Source of the DNA: Chloroflexota bacterium
GTDB taxonomy: Bacteria; Chloroflexota; Limnocylindria; Limnocylindrales; CSP1-4
Direction: 5' to 3'
Length of the DNA stretch: 59,252 nucleotides
Assembly (NCBI GenBank): GCA_005882635.1
Contig: VBFG01000045.1
Coordinates: forward strand, 1-59,252
Shown here: piece after piece, positions 38,922 through 50,318 of the stretch
How positions within the stretch are numbered: position 1 is the stretch's first letter
Layout of the letters: every line of letters begins with the position of its first letter
Position numbers and translations under genes: made by a program
Notes under the pieces: generated by a model
What the model saw: only the letters and a program-made list of their open reading frames with translations
Told to the model about the DNA's origin: nothing
Database searches by the model: none

Positions 38922-39883
38922 CCGACATCGTCGTCACCCGCGGTCTGGTCAAGCGCTATCCGGGAACGGTCGCCGTCGCCGGGCTGGACCTCGCGGTCGG
39001 CGACGGCGAGATCTTCGGCCTGGTCGGCCCGAACGGCGCCGGGAAGACGACCACGCTCCGAATCCTGGCCACGCTCCTGGGGGCGACGTCCGGCCACGCC
39101 GAAGTGGCCGGCATCGACGTCCGCCGGAACCCCGATGCAGCACGTCGGGTCCTCGGCTTCATGCCGGACGTGTTCGGGGTCTACGACGACATGAAGGTCT
39201 GGGAGTACCTCGACTTCTTCGCCCGCTGCTACGGGATCCCGGGCGCCAGGCGACGCCGAATGATCAGCGACCTGCTCGACCTGGTCGATCTCGGCGACAA
39301 GCGCGATTCCTACGTCCAGAGCCTGTCACGCGGCATGCAGCAGCGTCTCTGCCTCGCTCACACCCTCGTCCACGATCCGCAGGTCCTCCTCCTCGACGAA
39401 CCGGCCTCCGGGCTCGACCCCCGGGCGCGAGTCGAGCTCCGTGAGCTGCTGCGCGAGCTGCGATCGCTCGGCAAGACCATCGTGATCAGCAGCCACATCC
39501 TTCCCGAGCTCGAGGAGCTGTGCACGGCGGTCGCGATCGTCGATCACGGCCAGGTCCTCGCCTACGGCAAGGTCAGCGAGATCGAGCGACGGCTGCGGTA
39601 CGGCGCGGTGATCCGCGTCGGCGTCATCGGTGGAGACGAGGCGATCGCGGCGGCCCGCGATCACTTCGCCGCCGATCCCCGCGTCGCGTCGGCGACGGTC
39701 ACGGCCGGCGGGCAGATCGAGCTCGGGTTCCGCGGCGACGACGAGAACGCGGCCCAGCTGCTGTCGACGGCAATCGCCGCGGGCATCCGCGTCTCGTCCT
39801 TCTCCCGCGCCGCGAGCGACCTCGAGGAGCTGTTCCTCCAGGTGACCGCATCCGGCGGACTGGCCCAGGAGCGGGTGGCCTGA
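38918..39883 (+). CDS. ABC transporter ATP-binding protein
   Basis: Walker A GPNGAGKTT, SLSRGMQQRL, LLLDEPASGLDPRAR. Confidence 0.95.
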   Translation: MTDIVVTRGLVKRYPGTVAVAGLDLAVGDGEIFGLVGPNGAGKTTTLRILATLLGATSGHAEVAGIDVRRNPDAARRVLGFMPDVFGVYDDMKVWEYLDFFARCYGIPGARRRRMISDLLDLVDLGDKRDSYVQSLSRGMQQRLCLAHTLVHDPQVLLLDEPASGLDPRARVELRELLRELRSLGKTIVISSHILPELEELCTAVAIVDHGQVLAYGKVSEIERRLRYGAVIRVGVIGGDEAIAAARDHFAADPRVASATVTAGGQIELGFRGDDENAAQLLSTAIAAGIRVSSFSRAASDLEELFLQVTASGGLAQERVA

Positions 39884-41148
39884 TGGCGGACGACACCCTC
39901 CTCGACGCAGCCGCTCCCGTCGCCGTCGAGCCGCCCTCGATCGAGGAGCTCCCCGATGCCAGCCCGGCGCGGACCGACGCCGTCATCCAGCGAGAGCCTG
40001 GCCCCGGCATCCGACTCGCCCGGCCTCACCCTCTCCGCGCCCTTCGGTCGGGGATCGGCGGCATCGCGGCCGTTGGCGTCAAGGAGCTCCGCGGCCGGGT
40101 CCGTGGCCGACGGGCCTTCGTCGTCCTGACCTTCTACCTGCTGTTCCTCGGCCTGTTCGCCTGGGCCTGGGAGCTCGTCGCAGAGCGAGCCTACGTCCAG
40201 AACGCGTCCCTCCAGGGTGGCTCGGCGGCGTTCGCGTCGGCGCTCGTCGGTCAGGAGGTGTTCGGCGCACTGGTCCTCGTCGAGACCCTCCTCGTCGTGT
40301 TCCTGGCCCCCGCGTTCACCTCCGGTGCGATCAGCCTGGAGCGCGAGAAGCAGACCCTCGACATGCTTGCTGCGACGCCGATCTCGTCACTCGCGATCGT
40401 CGTCGGCAAGCTGTTCAGCGCGCTCGCCTACGTGTTCCTCCTGATCGCGGCGTCGATCCCGCTCACGGCGATCGTCTTCGTCTTCGGTGGCGTCGGGCCG
40501 GACGACGTCCTTCGCGCGTACGCGGTCCTCATCGTGACGGCGCTCGGCCTCGGATCGCTGGGCGTGTTCATCTCGGCGGCCATGCAGCGGACGCAGGGTG
40601 CGACCGTGGTGACGTTCTTCACCGTCCTGTTCCTGACCCTCGGCACCATGTTCGGCGTCCTGTTCTGGAACACGATGGCCGGGGTGAACAGCTCCACGGG
40701 CTTCCTGACCGGCTCGACGGGAGTCGGGCCGATCAAGGGCCGTGCGCCCGAGGCCTTCCTCTGGCTCAACCCGTTCGCTGCGCAATACGACGTGATCTGC
40801 GGCGCGTCCGACGGGTACGGCGGGTGGTGCAGTCGCCTGAACACGATCACGAACGGGGCGATCTCGGTCACCGGGACCGGCCTCGGCAGTGGCATCTTCC
40901 CGACGACACCCCAGCCGATCGGCTTCGGGACCGACAACTCCGGCGCCGGGGCGGCGGTCTTCGGCAACGACCAGAAGATCGCCGCGATCGAGCCGCAGCC
41001 ATTCGGCATCCGTCGGGACACGTTCTGGCCGCGCAGCCTGCGGGCCTGGGCGATCCTGTCGGCGGTCTTCGTCCTGGCCTCGATCCAGCTAGTCTCGCCG
41101 ACCCGTCGGTGGCGCTGGCTGCATCGACCCATGAGAAGGTCGACGTGA
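39883..41148 (+). CDS. ABC-2 family transporter permease
   Basis: AVGVKELRGRVRGRRAFVVLTFYLLFLGLFAWAWELV...SLEREKQTLDMLAATPISSLAIVVGKLFSALAYV. Confidence 0.92.
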   Translation: MADDTLLDAAAPVAVEPPSIEELPDASPARTDAVIQREPGPGIRLARPHPLRALRSGIGGIAAVGVKELRGRVRGRRAFVVLTFYLLFLGLFAWAWELVAERAYVQNASLQGGSAAFASALVGQEVFGALVLVETLLVVFLAPAFTSGAISLEREKQTLDMLAATPISSLAIVVGKLFSALAYVFLLIAASIPLTAIVFVFGGVGPDDVLRAYAVLIVTALGLGSLGVFISAAMQRTQGATVVTFFTVLFLTLGTMFGVLFWNTMAGVNSSTGFLTGSTGVGPIKGRAPEAFLWLNPFAAQYDVICGASDGYGGWCSRLNTITNGAISVTGTGLGSGIFPTTPQPIGFGTDNSGAGAAVFGNDQKIAAIEPQPFGIRRDTFWPRSLRAWAILSAVFVLASIQLVSPTRRWRWLHRPMRRST

Positions 41149-43097
41149 CCCGGATCGGTGCTCGGTTCGACCGGATCGGCTTCTCGCGCCGCGGGCGCGG
41201 CACCGGCGATCCGGTGATCCCGCCCGATCCCCGACTGACGGTGGGCGGGCCACTCGATCCGGGCCTGCAGGCGATCCGATCCGGGCTGCTCGGGCATCGC
41301 CGGAGGCTGTGGCTGCGCCGCATCGTCCGCCGCGCCTGGCTCGGGGGAGCCGGAACGATCGTCGTGGAAGCCGCGCTCCTGGTCGTCGCCCGGCTCGTGC
41401 CGATCGAGGCGCTGCCATCGCTGGTCATTGCCGTCGCGGTCGCCGGATGTGCGGCCTTCCTGTTTGTCGCCGCCCGCTGCCGACCGAGCATCGGCGAGAC
41501 CGCTCTGGCGGTCGACGGGGAAGGTCGCCTCGGCGATCGAGTCTCGAGCGCCCTGTCGCTTGCGGTCGCCTTTCCGACCGTGGCCGGGCCCGCCACCATC
41601 GAGCTGGAGGCCGCCGACGCCGACGCCGGCGACGCGGAGGGATTCATCCGGCGCCAGCGCGCCGATGCGGCGCGATGGCTGTCGCTCGCCCCAGCCGCCC
41701 TGTTCCGCCCTCGCCTTGCCGGCCGGCCGGCCGCCGTCGCCCTCGCCGCATCACTGCTGATCGTCCCGCTCACCATCCTCCCGAATGCGCAGGACCAGGC
41801 GATCGCGGAGACACGGGCAAACCGCGAGGAGGCCCAGAAGCAGGCCACGAAGATCGACGAGATCGCCAGGGAGCTCGAGTCGAAAGGCGCCAAGCAGGAC
41901 GACCCGCGGACCCGGCTCGCGGCCGATCTCCGCGACCTGGCCGCACAGCTGCGGGCCCATCCCGAGGACCTCAAGGTGAACCTCGCCCGGCTCGGCTCGG
42001 TCGAGGCGTCACTCCATTCGCAGCTCGATCCGGGCAACGAACAGCGGGCGTCCGCGCTCACCTCGCTGAACCGATCGCTGTCGCGGACCGCCTCAGGGAA
42101 CGCGAATGCGAACAAGGATGGCGATCCGAAGGTCACCGCCGACGACCTGCAGAAGCTCGGCGAGAAGCTCGACTCGATGACGGAGGAGCAGCGCCGCGAC
42201 ATGGCTGCAGCCCTCTCCGGGCTCCAGTCGGCCGCGTCGCAGGCCGGAGGAGCCGCGAGCCAGGCCCTCCGCGACGCCGCCCAGTCGATCGCCCAGGGCC
42301 AGACGGCGGCGGCCCAGGACGCGCTGCAAAGGCTCGGCGACGCGCTCCAGGATGCCGACAACCAGGTCCAGACGAACCGCGACCTCGCCCAGGCTGCCTC
42401 GCAGCTCCAGGAGACGCGGCGAGCGCTCGCCCAGGCCGGCCAGCAGGGCCAGGCGCAGCAAGGCCAGGGGCAGGGGCAGGGTCAGCAGGGCAACCCGGCG
42501 CCCGGCTCGAGCGGACAGCCCGGACAGGGGCAGGGGCAAGGCAGTCCGGCACCAGGCCAGAGTGGCCAAGCCGGCCAGGGCCAGGGTCAAGGTCAAGGCC
42601 AGGGTCAAGGCCAGGGCCAGGGTCAGGGCCAGGGTCAGGGCCAGGGTCAGGGTCAGGGTCAGGGCCAGGGGCAGGGCCAGGGGCAGGGGCAGGGCCAAGG
42701 CCAGGCGCAAGGCCAGGGCCAAACCGGTCAGATCGGCGGCGGAGGCTCGAGCGCCCGCTCGCTCGGCCAGGCGATGGGCGGCAACCGCATCCCGGGCGCG
42801 CCGACCGGCGCGAACCGGGCCGCGACGCTCGGGCCGGACCTGTCGAGCATCGCCGACTTCAGCCGGCTCGGGAAGCCCGGCGATGCGTCCTACGTGGCGG
42901 GGACCGGGGGAGACGGCCAGATGCAACAGGGCAACCAGAGCGGCCAGGGCCAGAACAACGGCGCGCTGACCCAGTACCAGCAGGTCTTCAGCGACTTCTA
43001 CAGCTACGCCCTGACGAGCCTCGATCGCAACTACGTGCCGCTGTCGGTCAAGGACTACGTTCGCGACTACTTCAGCTCCCTCGACCCGACCCAGTGA
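41145..43097 (+). CDS. DUF4175-like membrane protein with long Gln/Gly-Gln repeat region
   Basis: N-terminal TM helices, LGDRVSSALSLAVAF, coiled-coil/Gln-rich core, (GQ)n tract; GTGA overlap. Confidence 0.75.
   Translation: MTRIGARFDRIGFSRRGRGTGDPVIPPDPRLTVGGPLDPGLQAIRSGLLGHRRRLWLRRIVRRAWLGGAGTIVVEAALLVVARLVPIEALPSLVIAVAVAGCAAFLFVAARCRPSIGETALAVDGEGRLGDRVSSALSLAVAFPTVAGPATIELEAADADAGDAEGFIRRQRADAARWLSLAPAALFRPRLAGRPAAVALAASLLIVPLTILPNAQDQAIAETRANREEAQKQATKIDEIARELESKGAKQDDPRTRLAADLRDLAAQLRAHPEDLKVNLARLGSVEASLHSQLDPGNEQRASALTSLNRSLSRTASGNANANKDGDPKVTADDLQKLGEKLDSMTEEQRRDMAAALSGLQSAASQAGGAASQALRDAAQSIAQGQTAAAQDALQRLGDALQDADNQVQTNRDLAQAASQLQETRRALAQAGQQGQAQQGQGQGQGQQGNPAPGSSGQPGQGQGQGSPAPGQSGQAGQGQGQGQGQGQGQGQGQGQGQGQGQGQGQGQGQGQGQGQGQGQAQGQGQTGQIGGGGSSARSLGQAMGGNRIPGAPTGANRAATLGPDLSSIADFSRLGKPGDASYVAGTGGDGQMQQGNQSGQGQNNGALTQYQQVFSDFYSYALTSLDRNYVPLSVKDYVRDYFSSLDPTQ
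42573..42721 (+). repeat. Hexanucleotide (CAGGGY/CAAGGY) coding repeat array encoding (Gly-Gln)n
   Basis: About 150 bp of near-perfect 6-bp units; in frame with the 41145-43097 CDS. Confidence 0.9.
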
Positions 43098-43140
43098 CCG
43101 TCGCCTCGGCCGTCCGCTGGCCGAAGACCCGGAGGACCCG

Positions 43141-44166
<1,026 letters not shown>

Positions 44167-44189
44167 GCGCCCGTCCGGGCGCCGCGTCC

Positions 44190-45152
44190 ATGGCGATGAT
44201 CGAGGACGGTCCGAACCGCCCGGCGGAGTCGGGCGGTCGGCCGATTCGTCCGGCGTTCCTGCCGTCGGACCTCGATCCGACCGTCTTCGACGAGGGTTTC
44301 CTCCGTCAGCTCGAGCGGCTGCTCCTGCTGATGCGATCTCCCGTCCGCGGCGGCCTCAAGGGCGGTCGCCGGAGCGTCAAGCGCGGCCAATCGGTGGAGT
44401 TCGCCGACTTCCGCGACTACGCCCTTGGCGACGACCTGCGCCAGCTCGACTGGAACGTCCTCGCCCGGCTGGAGAAGCTCTTCGTCAAGCTCTTCGTCGA
44501 GGAGGAGGACGTGACGATCACGATCCTCCTCGACGGCTCGGCCTCGATGGCGACCGGCCGGCCAGACAAGCTCCAGTTCGCGAAGCGTGCCGCGGCCGCC
44601 CTCGGCTACATCGGGCTGGCCTCCGAGGACCGCGTCGCCGTCAGCGTATTGGGCGGCCGGACGGCCCGGCGACGGATCGCCCTGCGGGGCTCGGGCCGAA
44701 TCTTCCGGCTCCTGACCGAGCTGTCCTCCATCCAGCCGGCGGACGGGCCGACGGACCTCGTCGCGGCGGCCCGGCACGCGGCCGCGCAGCTGTCCGGACG
44801 CGGCGTCGTGATCCTCCTGTCGGACCTCCTGGACCCCGCCGCGGACCGCGTCATCCGGGAGCTGGCGTCCACCCGCTCGGAGCTGATCGTCCTCCACGTC
44901 CTGTCACCCGATGAGCTCGACCCACCGCTGGAGGGGGATCTGCGCCTGGTCGATTCGGAGACCGCTGAGGGCATCGATGTGACCGCCGACCTGGCGACCA
45001 TCGACGCCTACAAGGGCCGCCTGGCGGCCTGGAAGGAGGGCTTCGCCCAGCTCGCCGCGCGGCGCCAGGCGACGTACGTGGACCTCTCGACCGAGGTGCC
45101 GCTCAACGAGCTGATCTTCGCCGAGCTCCGCCGGCGCCGGGTCGTGGCCTGA
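44190..45152 (+). CDS. DUF58 domain protein
   Basis: SPVRGGLKGGRRSVKRGQSVEFADFRDYALGDDLRQLDWNVLARLEKLFVKLFVEEEDVTITILLDGSASMA. Confidence 0.95.
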   Translation: MAMIEDGPNRPAESGGRPIRPAFLPSDLDPTVFDEGFLRQLERLLLLMRSPVRGGLKGGRRSVKRGQSVEFADFRDYALGDDLRQLDWNVLARLEKLFVKLFVEEEDVTITILLDGSASMATGRPDKLQFAKRAAAALGYIGLASEDRVAVSVLGGRTARRRIALRGSGRIFRLLTELSSIQPADGPTDLVAAARHAAAQLSGRGVVILLSDLLDPAADRVIRELASTRSELIVLHVLSPDELDPPLEGDLRLVDSETAEGIDVTADLATIDAYKGRLAAWKEGFAQLAARRQATYVDLSTEVPLNELIFAELRRRRVVA

Positions 45153-45167
45153 CCGGGGCCCCCGACG

Positions 45168-47291
45168 ATGCCGTTCAACGCGCCGCTCGCGCTGCTCGGC
45201 CTCCTGTTCGTACCGGCCGTCGTCGCGATGTACCTCCTCCGCCTGCGACGGACGCCGACGGTCGTTCCGTCGACCCTCCTCTGGCAGCGGCTGGCGGCGG
45301 ACGTCGAGGCGAACGCGCCGTGGCAGAAGCTGCGACGGAGCCTGCTCTTCCTCCTCCAGCTCCTGCTCGTCGTGATCCTCGCCCTCCTCGCCGCCCGCCC
45401 GTTCGTGGAGCGGCCGGCCGGGCTGGCCCGTGACCTCGTCGTCATCATCGACACGTCGGCGAGCATGGGCGCGACCGACGTCCCGCCCGATCGGCTGTCG
45501 GCCGCGCGCGAGGCCGCCAAGGAGGCGCTCAAGGACCTGCCCGCGGGCGGCAAGGTCAGCGTCATCGAGGCCGGCCGGACGGCGAGGATCGTCGCGACCG
45601 GGACGAGCGACATCGGGCGCGTCCGGCAGGCGATCGATTCGATCCGGCCCACGGTCGGCCGCGGCGATCTCGGCGACGCGCTGGCCCTCGCCCAGCAGCT
45701 GGCCGTCCAGTCGGGCGACGCCGAGATCCTCGTCGCCACGGACGCCGCGCTGGCCGTGCCGCCCACCACGAAGGTCGACGCACCGATCCGGGTCCTGCGG
45801 GTCGGGGATCCCAAGGGCAGTCGGAACCAGGCGATCGTGGCGCTGGCGGTCCGGACCGCTCCGTCGGCGGTCACCCGGTCGGTCTTCATCAGCGTCGCGA
45901 ACTTCGACCTGGAGTATGCGACCCGCCGCCTCGAGGTCTGGGGCGACGATCACCTGATCGAGACGCGGACGATCCCGATCGACGCCCAGCAGCGCGCCGA
46001 CGTCATCGTCGACGACGTCCCGGCCGAGGCCGCCACGATCGAGGTCCGCCTCGTCGCCGCCGACGACGCCGACCCCGACGCACGACCGGACCTGCTCGCC
46101 GCAGACGATCGGGCGTGGGCGGTCGTCCCACCACAGCGGACACGCAACGTCCTGGTCGTCGGCAAGGGCGACCCGTACCTCGAGACCGCTCTGTCGTACC
46201 TGCCGAACAGCCGACTCTTCGGGCTCACGCCGGCGGAATACCCGGCCGGTGCGGTCCGCAAGGACGGGACGAGCTGGGACCTGATCATCTTCGAGGGGTA
46301 TGTCCCGGCGACGCTGCCCGCGACGCCGATCCTCGCGATCGCGCCGCCGATCAGCAGCGGGCTGGGCGAGGTCGGCGGGGTCGACGCGAACCCGGCCATC
46401 GGCAGCCTGGGCACGGAGGAGCCGATCCTCCGCTTCGTCGACCTGTCGACGACGCACATCGCCGAGGCCCGACACCTGACGCTCCCGGCCTGGGCTCGAG
46501 CCGTCATCCCGGGGACGAAGAGCGCGCCCCTCCTGTACGCGGGCGTCCGGGCCGGTCTCCCGGCGGCGGTCCTGGCCTTCGAGCCGCGCCAGTCGGACCT
46601 GCCGCTCCAGGTCGCCTTCCCGATCCTCGTCGCCAACCTGACCGGTGAGCTGCTCGGCGGCTCGGCGGCCCCGACCGCCGCGGTCCGGCCGGGCGATCCG
46701 GTCACGCTGACCGTCCCGCCCGGTGCGATCGGCCTCCGGGTCGTCCGGCCCGACGGGACGGCGACCGACCTGATCCCGGGCGCGGCCGGCGGCACGTCGG
46801 TCACCTTCACTCAGTCGGACCTGCTCGGCGTCTACACCGCGACGCCGATCGCGGCCCCAGCCGCGTCGCCAGCCGCCTCTGGCCGGCCATCCGAGGCGCC
46901 GTCTGGATCGCCGACCGCGTCCGGCACGAGCTCGGCCCCCTCGCCGGCACCGTCCGGCGCCCAGGGCGTCGACCCGAACCAGCCCATCCGGTTCGCCGTC
47001 GACCTGTTCGACGTCGACGAGTCGGCCATCGCACCCGGCGCGCCCCGAGTCCTCGAGGACCTCGGCAAGCCGCAGCCCTCGCCGGGAGCCTCGGGCGCGC
47101 CCGGAGGCGGCAACAGCGCCGTCGACACGCGACCGAACGCCCGTGACGAGGTCTGGATCCCGATCGTGTTCATCGTGCTGGTCGCGCTCTGCGTCGAGTG
47201 GGCCCTGTACCACCGCGACGCGGTCCTCCGCGGCTGGCGGGGCGTCACGGGCCGGCTCGGACGGCTCCGACGCCCGGCCGGGAACGGCTGA
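45168..47291 (+). CDS. BatA-type (aerotolerance N-terminal) membrane protein with VWA domain
   Basis: MPFNAPLALLGLLFVPAVVAMYLLRLRRTPTVVPSTLLWQRLAADVEANAPWQKLRRSLLFLLQLLLVVILALLAARPF; VVIIDTSASMGATD. Confidence 0.92.
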   Translation: MPFNAPLALLGLLFVPAVVAMYLLRLRRTPTVVPSTLLWQRLAADVEANAPWQKLRRSLLFLLQLLLVVILALLAARPFVERPAGLARDLVVIIDTSASMGATDVPPDRLSAAREAAKEALKDLPAGGKVSVIEAGRTARIVATGTSDIGRVRQAIDSIRPTVGRGDLGDALALAQQLAVQSGDAEILVATDAALAVPPTTKVDAPIRVLRVGDPKGSRNQAIVALAVRTAPSAVTRSVFISVANFDLEYATRRLEVWGDDHLIETRTIPIDAQQRADVIVDDVPAEAATIEVRLVAADDADPDARPDLLAADDRAWAVVPPQRTRNVLVVGKGDPYLETALSYLPNSRLFGLTPAEYPAGAVRKDGTSWDLIIFEGYVPATLPATPILAIAPPISSGLGEVGGVDANPAIGSLGTEEPILRFVDLSTTHIAEARHLTLPAWARAVIPGTKSAPLLYAGVRAGLPAAVLAFEPRQSDLPLQVAFPILVANLTGELLGGSAAPTAAVRPGDPVTLTVPPGAIGLRVVRPDGTATDLIPGAAGGTSVTFTQSDLLGVYTATPIAAPAASPAASGRPSEAPSGSPTASGTSSAPSPAPSGAQGVDPNQPIRFAVDLFDVDESAIAPGAPRVLEDLGKPQPSPGASGAPGGGNSAVDTRPNARDEVWIPIVFIVLVALCVEWALYHRDAVLRGWRGVTGRLGRLRRPAGNG

Positions 47292-50263
47292 TGGGCATCG
47301 GCTTCGACGCGCCGCTGGCGTTGCTCCTGCTGATCCCGGCACTGGCGCTGACGCTCGGGTTGCACGTCGCCTCCCGGCGCCGCGTTGGCATCGGGCGGCG
47401 GCGCCTGGCGGTCATCATCCGGACGCTCCTCCTCGCTGCGCTCGTCCTGGCCCTGGCCGGCTTCCGCCTGGTCCTGCCGGTCGACCGCCTCGCGACCGTC
47501 TACGTCGTCGACCTGTCGGATTCGGTCGGCCAGGCCGGCCGTGAGGATGCGCTCGCCTGGCTCCGCGAGAGCCTCAAGGCAATGCCGGACGGCGACGTGG
47601 CGGGGATCGTGGGCTTCGGGCGCGGCGCGCTCGTCGAGCGGCTGCCCCAGGAGGTCCGCGAGATCGACCGGATCGCTTCGACCCCCGTTCGGTCGGCCAC
47701 CGACATCGGCGCGGCGCTCCGGCTGGCGTCCGCGCTCTTCCCGGACGACGCCCAGAAGCGGATCGTCCTCCTGTCGGACGGGAACGACACGACGGGCGCG
47801 GGCCAGTCGGAGGCCGCCCTCGCGGCGGCGCGCGGCGTCCAGATCGAGACGCGGGCGATCGGCCTCGGGGCGGCGAACGAGGTCCTCGTCGAACGGCTGA
47901 CGACCCCGTCCACCGCCCGGATCGGCGAGGAGCTCGAGGCCGTGGCCGACGTCTCATCGACCGTCGCCCAGCCGGCCACGATCCGCCTCTACGCCGATGG
48001 CGTCCAGGTCGCCGAGAAGACGGTCGATCTCGCGGTCGGCTCGACCCGGGTGACGTTCCTCGTCAAGCCGACGGAAGCCGGCTTCCACACGTTCCGGGCG
48101 ACGGTCGAGGCCGGCCGCGACACCTTCAACCAGAACAACCGCGCGGACTCCGACACGATCGTCAAGGGTAAGCCGCGGGTCCTCGTCCTGGCCGGGGACG
48201 AGAAGGTGGCGAAGGAGCTCGTGTCGGCCCTCGAGGCCGAGCGCCAGAAGGTCGACACGCTGATCCCCGAACAGCTCCCGAGCGGGATCGAGGGACTCCT
48301 GAGCTACGACAGCATCGTTCTCGTCGACGTCTCCCGGCTGCGCTTATCGAACGAGCAGCTGACGGCGCTCCAGCAGTACGTCCGCGACTTCGGCAAGGGT
48401 CTGGTGATGATCGGCGGCCCGAAGAGCTACGGCGCCGGCGGCTATACCGACACGCCGATCGAGGAGACGCTCCCGGTCGACATGGGTGTCAAGGACCAGC
48501 AGAAGCAGCCCGATGTCGCGCTGGTCGTCGTCATCGACAAGTCCGGCTCGATGGACGCCTGCCACTGCAACTCGTTCGACCGGGGCGCCGGCTCGCCACT
48601 CCAGGGCGTCCGCAAGGTCGACATCGGGAAGGAGGCGATCCTGCGCGCCGCGGCGGCGATGACCGCCCGCGACCAGCTCGGCGTGGTCGCCTTCGACGAG
48701 AGCGCTCACTGGGTGGTCCGGACGCAGCCACTGGGCGGGATCAGCGACCTGCGCGGCGCGATCGCCGGGATCCAGCCGCTGGGCCAGACCAACATCTTCG
48801 CCGGGCTCGACCAGGCGGTGAAGGCGCTCGAGGGGACGACGGCGACCCGCCGTCACATCATCCTCCTGACCGACGGCTGGTCGACGTCCGGCCAGTACGA
48901 CGCGATCCTGGCCCAGATGAAGGCTGACGGGATCACCCTGTCAACGGTGGGTGCCGGCGGCGGGGCGAACCCATTCCTCGCGTCGCTGGCCCAGAAGGGC
49001 GGCGGCCGGTTCTATCCGGCGGTGAACCCGGCGACGATCCCCGACATCTTCCTGAAGGAGACGCAGCAGGTCGCCGGCCAGCAGATCGTCGAGGAGTCGT
49101 TCCACCCGATCCTGACCTCCCAGTCGCCGATCCTCCGCGGGATCGACGCATTGCCGCAGCTGCTCGGCTACAACGGGACGACGGCCAAGGCGGCGGCCCA
49201 GACGGTCCTCGTCACCGCCCGCGACGACCCCCTCCTCGCCCAGTGGCAGTACGGGCTCGGTCGGTCCGTGGCCTGGACCTCGGACTCGACGGGTCGCTGG
49301 GCAAAGAGCTGGATCGGCTGGAACGGGTTCTCGAAGTTCTTCAGCCAGCTCGTGTCGTGGACGTTCCCGGGCGAGGAGACGGGCGGCATCGAGGCCAGCT
49401 TCGTGTCCGACGGCAACCGGACGAAGCTCCGCGTGGAGAGCGTGGCCGAGGACGGCTCGCCGCGGGACTTCTACGCGACGGCGGTGGCGATGACGACACC
49501 GGACCTCACGTCGAAGGCGGTCGGCCTGTCGCAGGTCGCGCCCGGAGTCTACGAGGCGCCCCTCGGCGAGATCGACCCGGGTGCCTATGTCATCCGGGTC
49601 TCGCAGACGCGGCCGGGGTCGGCTGCGCTCGGGCGGACGCTGGGCCTCGTGGCGCCGACGCCGGCGGAGTACCGCGTCCTCGGCACGAACGAAGCATTCC
49701 TCGCGACCCTCCGGTCGGCGACCGCCGGACGGGCGATCGAGACGCCCGAGCAGCCGTGGATCCACGACCTCAAGACGAACGCGGCATCGACGGATCTGTG
49801 GCCGACGCTGCTGATCCTGGCCCTGATCCTGTGGCCGCTCGACATCGCCCTGCGCCGGGTGTCGGTGGGCCGGCGGGAGCTGGCGGACGCGCGGCGCTGG
49901 CTGGCCGGTGGCTGGCGCCGGTCGATGGCGCCGCGGACCTCGGAGGTCGCCGGGATGCTCGCCGCGCGGGATCGCGCCGCCGGATCCGAGGCCCGCGCGG
50001 CACTCCTGCGGAGCGACGACGCGACGACGACTGCTGCGGCGTCGACCACACCGGTGCCGGTGAAAGCCACCGCCGGTGCCTCGGCCTCTCAGCCGTCCGC
50101 CCCGTCGGCCTCGGCCCCGCCGGCGACGCGACCCGAGCCGGCAACGCGACCCGAGCCGGCAACGCGACCCGAGCCGGCAACGCGACCCGAGCCTTCGACG
50201 GCCGACGATGGCGACACGCTGTCGCGCCTGCGCGACGCGAAGCGCCGCGCCCGGGACCGCTGA
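47291..50263 (+). CDS. Large membrane protein with two VWA-like domains and an intervening class-I glutamine-amidotransferase-like region
   Basis: VYVVDLSDSVGQ and ALVVVIDKSGSMDA MIDAS motifs; RVLVLAGDEKVAKELVSALEAERQKVDTLIPEQLPSGIEGLLSYDSIVLVDV; C-terminal TM. Confidence 0.9.
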   Translation: MGIGFDAPLALLLLIPALALTLGLHVASRRRVGIGRRRLAVIIRTLLLAALVLALAGFRLVLPVDRLATVYVVDLSDSVGQAGREDALAWLRESLKAMPDGDVAGIVGFGRGALVERLPQEVREIDRIASTPVRSATDIGAALRLASALFPDDAQKRIVLLSDGNDTTGAGQSEAALAAARGVQIETRAIGLGAANEVLVERLTTPSTARIGEELEAVADVSSTVAQPATIRLYADGVQVAEKTVDLAVGSTRVTFLVKPTEAGFHTFRATVEAGRDTFNQNNRADSDTIVKGKPRVLVLAGDEKVAKELVSALEAERQKVDTLIPEQLPSGIEGLLSYDSIVLVDVSRLRLSNEQLTALQQYVRDFGKGLVMIGGPKSYGAGGYTDTPIEETLPVDMGVKDQQKQPDVALVVVIDKSGSMDACHCNSFDRGAGSPLQGVRKVDIGKEAILRAAAAMTARDQLGVVAFDESAHWVVRTQPLGGISDLRGAIAGIQPLGQTNIFAGLDQAVKALEGTTATRRHIILLTDGWSTSGQYDAILAQMKADGITLSTVGAGGGANPFLASLAQKGGGRFYPAVNPATIPDIFLKETQQVAGQQIVEESFHPILTSQSPILRGIDALPQLLGYNGTTAKAAAQTVLVTARDDPLLAQWQYGLGRSVAWTSDSTGRWAKSWIGWNGFSKFFSQLVSWTFPGEETGGIEASFVSDGNRTKLRVESVAEDGSPRDFYATAVAMTTPDLTSKAVGLSQVAPGVYEAPLGEIDPGAYVIRVSQTRPGSAALGRTLGLVAPTPAEYRVLGTNEAFLATLRSATAGRAIETPEQPWIHDLKTNAASTDLWPTLLILALILWPLDIALRRVSVGRRELADARRWLAGGWRRSMAPRTSEVAGMLAARDRAAGSEARAALLRSDDATTTAAASTTPVPVKATAGASASQPSAPSASAPPATRPEPATRPEPATRPEPATRPEPSTADDGDTLSRLRDAKRRARDR
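50123..50194 (+). repeat. Four 18-bp tandem repeats encoding ATRPEP
   Basis: GC(G/A)ACGCGACCCGAGCC(G/T) repeated four times in frame. Confidence 0.9.
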
Positions 50264-50318
50264 CGCTCCTGCGGCCTGCGGCGTCGGTCTCGGACTCGCC
50301 GGTGTACGCTCGCCCTCG

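Noticed and set aside
42573-42721. Possible CRISPR or non-coding satellite array
   Set aside because: Six-bp units with no spacers, in frame within a CDS.
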